A stretch of 10,115 nt of DNA from an uncultured Hyphomicrobiales bacterium. GTDB lineage: Bacteria; Pseudomonadota; Alphaproteobacteria; Rhizobiales; Beijerinckiaceae. Where the stretch lies: positions 1 to 10,115 of the forward strand of contig CAIWVR010000576.1 of the NCBI GenBank assembly GCA_903916165.1, read 5' to 3'. The position numbers were made by a program, and so were the translations under genes. Positions 6,905 to 10,115 of this stretch are shown in pieces (within the stretch, counting starts at the first letter, position 1; each line of letters begins with the position of its first letter). Under the pieces are notes generated by a model. That model was not told where the DNA came from, did not search any database, and saw only the letters and a program-made list of their open reading frames with translations.

Positions 6905-7701
6905 TGCTGATCGACAGCCATTGCCATCTCGACTTTCCCGAGTTCGCAGAAGAACGCGACGCCATCGTTGCGCGCGCGAAAGCCGCTGGCGTGGGACGGC
7001 TGATCACCATCTCGACCTTCGTCAGCCGTTACGACCGCTATCGCGCGATTGCCGAAGCCTATGACAATGTCTGGTTCACGGTGGGCACGCATCCGCATCA
7101 GTCGCATGAGGAGCCCGAGGCGACCCTCGAACAATTGGTCGCGCTGGCGCAGCACCCGCGCTGCATCGGCATTGGTGAGGCGGGTCTTGATTATCATTAC
7201 GACCGCAGCCCGCGCGAGATCGCCCAGCGCGTGTTCCGCACGCATATTGCCGCCGCGCGCGAGACGGGCTTGCCGCTGGTCATCCACGCGCGCGACGCCG
7301 ACGAGGATGTGGCGAACATCCTGCGCGAAGAAATGGGGAAGGGGGCGTTCAAGGCCCTGCTCCATTGCTTCACAGCCTCGCGCCTGCTGGCGGAGCGCGC
7401 GCTGGACCTCGGCCTGAGTATTTCCTTCTCGGGCGTTGTGACCTTCAAGAATTCGCAGGAGCTGCGCGACATCGCCCGCGACGTCCCGCTTGACCGGATT
7501 TTGGTGGAAACCGACGCGCCGTTCCTCGCCCCCGTACCTTACCGGGGAAAGCGCAACGAACCGGCCTTTGTCGCCGCCACTGCGACCACGCTCGCCGATG
7601 TGAAGGGGATCAGCGCTGACGCGCTTGCACAGGCGACGACGCAAAACGTTTTGAGGCTATTCTCCAAGATGCCGCCCTTGACGGAGCCCGCCGCCGCATG
7701 A
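6904..7701 (+). CDS. TatD family metal-dependent hydrolase
   Basis: TatD proteins are TIM-barrel enzymes of the amidohydrolase superfamily that use two metal ions. Characterised members act as Mg2+-dependent DNases or 3'-5' exonucleases; the natural role of this member, often annotated YcfH, is less certain. The product has 265 residues, the usual length. The metal ligands are in place: DSHCHLD with H6 and H8, GEAGLDYHYD with E92, H128 in VIHARD, H154 in LLHCFT, and D204 in ETDAPFLAP. The start is fixed by the TGATG overlap with metG and by the conserved opening [10 protein letters not shown]. It also overlaps the next gene by four bases. The pairing with metG and an MBL-fold enzyme is, as I recall, frequent in alphaproteobacteria. 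Confidence 0.93.
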   Translation: MLIDSHCHLDFPEFAEERDAIVARAKAAGVGRLITISTFVSRYDRYRAIAEAYDNVWFTVGTHPHQSHEEPEATLEQLVALAQHPRCIGIGEAGLDYHYDRSPREIAQRVFRTHIAAARETGLPLVIHARDADEDVANILREEMGKGAFKALLHCFTASRLLAERALDLGLSISFSGVVTFKNSQELRDIARDVPLDRILVETDAPFLAPVPYRGKRNEPAFVAATATTLADVKGISADALAQATTQNVLRLFSKMPPLTEPAAA

Positions 7702-8492
7702 GCCAGGCGATCACGATCCTCGGGTGTGGCTCCTCCGGCGGCGTGCCGCGGGTCGGTAATGATTGGGGCGCGTGCGACCCGTTGGATATGCGCAACCGGC
7801 GCCGCCGCTGCTCGATCCTCGTCGAAAAAATGCAGGGCGACGCCCGGACCGTCGTGCTCGTCGACACCTCTCCGGACCTGCGTGAACAATGCCTCGACGC
7901 ATGCGTCGAGCGGCTCGACGGCATCCTGATGACCCATGCACACGCCGACCATACACATGGCATCGACGATGTGCGGCCACTCGTCATCCGTATGCGCCGC
8001 CGCATCGACGTGTTCATGGACGCCTACACGACCACCGAACTGCGCGCGAAATTTGGCTACATCTTCGAATCGCCGCCGGGCAGCAATTACCCGCCATTGT
8101 TGACCGAGAATGCGCTGACGCCGGGCGTCACCTGCGCCATCGACGGGCCGGGCGGCGTCATCAAGGCGCTGCCTTTCGTGGTCGACCACGGCGACATCAA
8201 CGCCCTGGGCTTTCGCTTCGGCGATGTCGCCTATACGCCAGACCTGCGCGCCGTGCCCGACGAAAGCCTCGACTGTCTGCGCGGTCTCGATGTCTGGATC
8301 ATCGACGCACTGCGTTACACGAGCCATCCGAGCCATCTGACGGTCACGGAGGCACTGGAGTTGATCGCACGCCTGAAGCCGCGCCGCGCCATCCTCACCA
8401 ACCTGCATACGGATCTCGACTTTCAGCGACTGGCGGCTGAATTGCCGGCCCATGTCGAACCCGCCTACGACGGCATGCGCATCGATTTCTGA
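7698..8492 (+). CDS. MBL-fold metallohydrolase, PhnP-like
   Basis: The product has 264 residues. It opens with the LGCGSSGGVPRVGNDWGACDP motif of the PhnP/RNase Z-like branch of the metallo-beta-lactamase superfamily, followed by an NRRRRCS segment (33-39). Metal-site residues are visible: H80-A-H82-A-D84-H85, H164 in VVDHGD, D182 in YTPD, and H237 in TNLHTDLDF. The family cleaves phosphodiester bonds; E. coli PhnP acts on 5-phospho-ribosyl 1,2-cyclic phosphate in the C-P lyase pathway. No phn gene is nearby, and the protein has fewer of the Cys residues that give PhnP an extra zinc site, so the substrate here is unknown. ATGA overlap with tatD indicates coupling. It is probably the last gene of the operon. 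Confidence 0.9.
   Translation: MSQAITILGCGSSGGVPRVGNDWGACDPLDMRNRRRRCSILVEKMQGDARTVVLVDTSPDLREQCLDACVERLDGILMTHAHADHTHGIDDVRPLVIRMRRRIDVFMDAYTTTELRAKFGYIFESPPGSNYPPLLTENALTPGVTCAIDGPGGVIKALPFVVDHGDINALGFRFGDVAYTPDLRAVPDESLDCLRGLDVWIIDALRYTSHPSHLTVTEALELIARLKPRRAILTNLHTDLDFQRLAAELPAHVEPAYDGMRIDF
7893..7910. repeat. Perfect 18-bp palindrome inside the MBL-fold gene
   Basis: CTCGACGCATGCGTCGAG equals its own reverse complement and encodes part of LDACVE. It may be chance in a GC-rich gene that uses GAC and GTC codons often. Confidence 0.6.
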
Positions 8493-8503
8493 TTTCGGGC
8501 AGG

Positions 8504-8571
8504 GGGCTCCAACACCGCCTCGCCTTTTCGCGCAATTGAGTTAAGATGGCTGCGCATCACAGAAGGAGCCC
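8504..8571 (+). repeat. Inverted repeat GGGCTCC / GGAGCCC before the CorC-type gene
   Basis: GGGCTCC (8504-8510) and GGAGCCC (8565-8571) are complementary over seven bases with 54 bases between them. The right arm includes the only AAGGAG-like motif in the gap and is followed by a T-rich tract (8579-8590). It could fold in mRNA as a long-loop stem, either ending the operon or masking the motif. Confidence 0.25.
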
Positions 8572-8605
8572 GCAGGGGTTTTTGATTTTTCCTTGGTTGA
8601 ACTGA
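8546..8605 (+). other. Possible short leader ORF before the CorC-type gene
   Basis: An ATG at 8546 opens 19 codons (beginning MAAHHRRSPQG) and ends with TGA at 8603-8605. It thus overlaps the TTG start of the next gene in another frame. It contains the AAGGAG-like motif at 8563-8568. It could be a leader that couples translation to the downstream gene, or chance. The ribosome site in front of this ATG is poor. Confidence 0.2.
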
Positions 8606-9888
8606 TAGTCGCCGCGTTCCTCATCGCGCTGAATGGCGTCTTTGCACTCTCCGAACTCGCCCTTGTCTCGGCCAGGCCCGCACGGCTCAAGACGCTTGCA
8701 GAATCAGGACGTAGGGGCGCGCGCACAGCGCTGGACCTGGCTGAAAATCCGGGGAAATTTCTCTCCACCGTCCAGATCGGGATCACCCTGATCGGTGTAC
8801 TCGCCGGTGCCTTTTCTGGCGCGACACTGGGTGCGGATCTGTCGGACATCCTGCGCGAAACGCGGCTGCCGCCGGGACTTGCCGAACCTCTGGCTTACGG
8901 CATCGTCATTGGTTCCATAACATACCTGTCCGTCGTGGTTGGTGAACTGGTGCCCAAGCAATTGGCCTTGCGCAATCCGGAGGCGATTGCCTGCACGGTC
9001 GCACCACTGATGCTGGGCCTGTCGCGCGTCGGCGCGCCGGTCGTCTGGCTGCTCGACGTGTCCTCACGGCTGATCTTCCGGTCTTTGGGCCTGCATGCGC
9101 CGGCCGCGAGCGCGGTGACCGAAGAAGAGATCAAGAGCATGGTCGAGGAAGCGACCACGGCCGGCGTCATCGAGGTTGACGAGCGGCGCATGATTTCGGG
9201 CGTGCTGCGCCTGGGCGACCGTGCCGTGCGGGCCGTCATGACGCCGCGCACCGACGTCGACTGGGTTGATCTGGCCGACGACGAGGCAACGATGCGCGAG
9301 CGACTGACGTCCTCGGTCCATTCGCGTCTGCCGGTCGGCGAGGGGTCGCCCGACAACATCATCGGGATCCTGCACCTGCGTGACCTGCTGCCGGCCTATA
9401 TGAAGGGCGACAAGGTCGACCTGCGGGCCTTCATCCGCCAGGCACCGGTCGTGCCGGATCGGATCGACGCGCTGGAAGCGCTCAACGTCCTGCGCGAGGC
9501 GGATGTGCCCATGGCGCTGGTCCATGATGAATACGGCCATTTCGAAGGATTGGTGACACCCGCCGACATCCTCGACGCGATTGCCGGGGCCTTCAAGTCG
9601 GATGATGGCGCGACCGAGCCCGAGGCCATTCAGCGCGATGATGGCAGCTGGCTACTGGCCGGCTGGATGCCTGTGGACGAAATGTCGGATCAACTCGGCA
9701 TCAACCTGCCGCGCACCCGCGACTATGAGACGGTCGCCGGACTGATCATCGACAAGCTGCATCATCTGCCAGCCACCGGCGAATATATCGATACGCTGGG
9801 CTGGCGCTTTGAAGTGGTGGACCTCGATGGGCGGCGCATTGACAAGGTGCTGGCACGGCGGCTCGTCGAGGAAGATGCAGACGGCTGA
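8593..9888 (+). CDS. CorC/HlyC-type CNNM-CBS membrane protein (hemolysin family, possible Mg2+ transport)
   Basis: The product has 431 residues in the usual domain order. A CNNM (DUF21) transmembrane domain covers about 1-200, with hydrophobic segments near 3-25, 60-82, 98-118 and 130-155 and the conserved NGVFALSELALVSAR opening. A CBS pair spans about 210-335 (VMTPRTDVDW, IIGILHLRDLLPAY and ALVHDEYGHFEGLVTPADI). A CorC/HlyC C-terminal domain spans about 350-425 (GSWLLAGWMPVDEM and GRRIDKVLARR). Relatives are implicated in Mg2+ export or homeostasis; the hemolysin name is historical. The start is uncertain: no ATG occurs before the first membrane segment, so TTG 8593, giving the family-like opening MVELIVAAFLIALNG, is the best choice. 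The nearest ribosome-like sites lie 14 to 24 bases upstream, which is far. It is separated from the preceding operon by 100 bases and is probably a separate unit. Confidence 0.9.
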   Translation: MVELIVAAFLIALNGVFALSELALVSARPARLKTLAESGRRGARTALDLAENPGKFLSTVQIGITLIGVLAGAFSGATLGADLSDILRETRLPPGLAEPLAYGIVIGSITYLSVVVGELVPKQLALRNPEAIACTVAPLMLGLSRVGAPVVWLLDVSSRLIFRSLGLHAPAASAVTEEEIKSMVEEATTAGVIEVDERRMISGVLRLGDRAVRAVMTPRTDVDWVDLADDEATMRERLTSSVHSRLPVGEGSPDNIIGILHLRDLLPAYMKGDKVDLRAFIRQAPVVPDRIDALEALNVLREADVPMALVHDEYGHFEGLVTPADILDAIAGAFKSDDGATEPEAIQRDDGSWLLAGWMPVDEMSDQLGINLPRTRDYETVAGLIIDKLHHLPATGEYIDTLGWRFEVVDLDGRRIDKVLARRLVEEDADG

Positions 9889-9912
9889 GCCATCCGCCGA
9901 TCAGGCGAAGCC

Positions 9913-9930
9913 AAGTCATTGCAATGACTT
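9913..9930. repeat. Perfect 18-bp palindrome after the CorC-type gene
   Basis: AAGTCATTGCAATGACTT is identical to its reverse complement, 24 bases after the stop codon. It has no T-rich tail on either side, so a simple intrinsic terminator is unlikely. It could be a protein-binding operator or a 3'-end hairpin protecting the mRNA. Confidence 0.6.
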
Positions 9931-9962
9931 CCATCTACCAGTGCAGATATTAGTTTATGTTC

Positions 9963-9978
9963 CATAATATACATTATG
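9963..9978. promoter_or_regulatory. AT-rich inverted repeat CATAAT-ATAC-ATTATG
   Basis: Six-base arms CATAAT (9963-9968) and ATTATG (9973-9978) flank a four-base spacer, inside the most A/T-rich stretch of the window (about 9930-9980). It contains -10-like hexamers on both strands. It could be a regulator site or part of a promoter for a gene outside the window. Confidence 0.3.
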
Positions 9979-10020
9979 CGAATCAGAGCGTGGTGTCTAC
10001 GTTATCCCTTCTTGCGGCGT

Positions 10021-10113
10021 CTATCCTAGCCCTTCTGATGAGGCAGCTTGCTTGGCACGCCGCGGTTCGACGTCTCCCGGCACCTTGCCTCCCTTTACAC
10101 AAACGAGCCCCAA
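10021..10113 (-). CDS. Possible 3' end of a minus-strand gene (partial)
   Basis: One minus-strand frame is open from the window edge to a TAG at 10021-10023. Its 30 codons include KGGKVPGDVEPRRAKQAA and end SSEGLG. The composition looks protein-like, and a gene converging on the CorC-type gene would explain the palindromes between them. Another minus-strand frame and a plus-strand frame from ATG 10038 are also open here, so 30 codons cannot settle the matter. I do not recognise a family. Confidence 0.2.
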   Translation of the reverse strand: MGLVCVKGGKVPGDVEPRRAKQAASSEGLG

Positions 10114-10115
10114 AC

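Noticed and set aside
7539..8453. 304-residue frame antisense to the tatD-MBL junction
   Set aside because: It spans two strongly supported overlapping genes and shows no motif.

Overview
The window looks like a chromosomal housekeeping segment of a GC-rich alphaproteobacterium, most probably of the order Hyphomicrobiales (Rhizobiales). This rests on strong G/C bias at third codon positions, a TTGACC-N17-TAGACA promoter upstream of a CCA-encoding tRNA-Ser, and the gene order tRNA-Ser / rlpA / dac / tmk / holB / metG / tatD / MBL-fold hydrolase. I recall that order as conserved in this group, but I could not run a search.

Left edge (1-432): about 340 bases of lower-GC sequence with no convincing intact gene, then tRNA-Ser(UGA) on the minus strand with its own promoter and a hairpin terminator. 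The edge sequence holds a stop-free minus-strand stretch without a start codon (11-310), a C8G6 homopolymer block, a terminator-like hairpin, and a 14-bp direct repeat of the tRNA 3' end. It may be a decayed gene or an old insertion scar.

Left-centre (555-3557): a small predicted secreted protein of unknown function, then two cell-envelope genes. These are an RlpA-type septal lipoprotein without a SPOR domain and a PBP5/6-type D-alanyl-D-alanine carboxypeptidase with a TTG start.

Centre (3566-8492): tmk, holB, metG, tatD and a PhnP-like metallo-beta-lactamase-fold gene. They are tightly packed on the plus strand (4-nt overlap, 31-nt gap, 1-nt overlap, 4-nt overlap) and only 8 nt after dac, so dac through the MBL gene probably form one operon. 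It joins peptidoglycan trimming, dTTP synthesis, clamp loading, Met-tRNA charging and two metal-dependent phosphoesterase-like enzymes.

Right edge (8493-10115): a CorC/HlyC-type CNNM-CBS membrane protein, separated from the operon by 100 bases and apparently starting at TTG, then 227 bases of AT-richer sequence. That tail has a perfect 18-bp palindrome, a second inverted repeat, and possibly the 3' end of a minus-strand gene running off the window.

No CRISPR array, defence locus, prophage gene or intact transposon is visible. The less ordinary signals are in the two edges and in a few small structural elements listed as findings.
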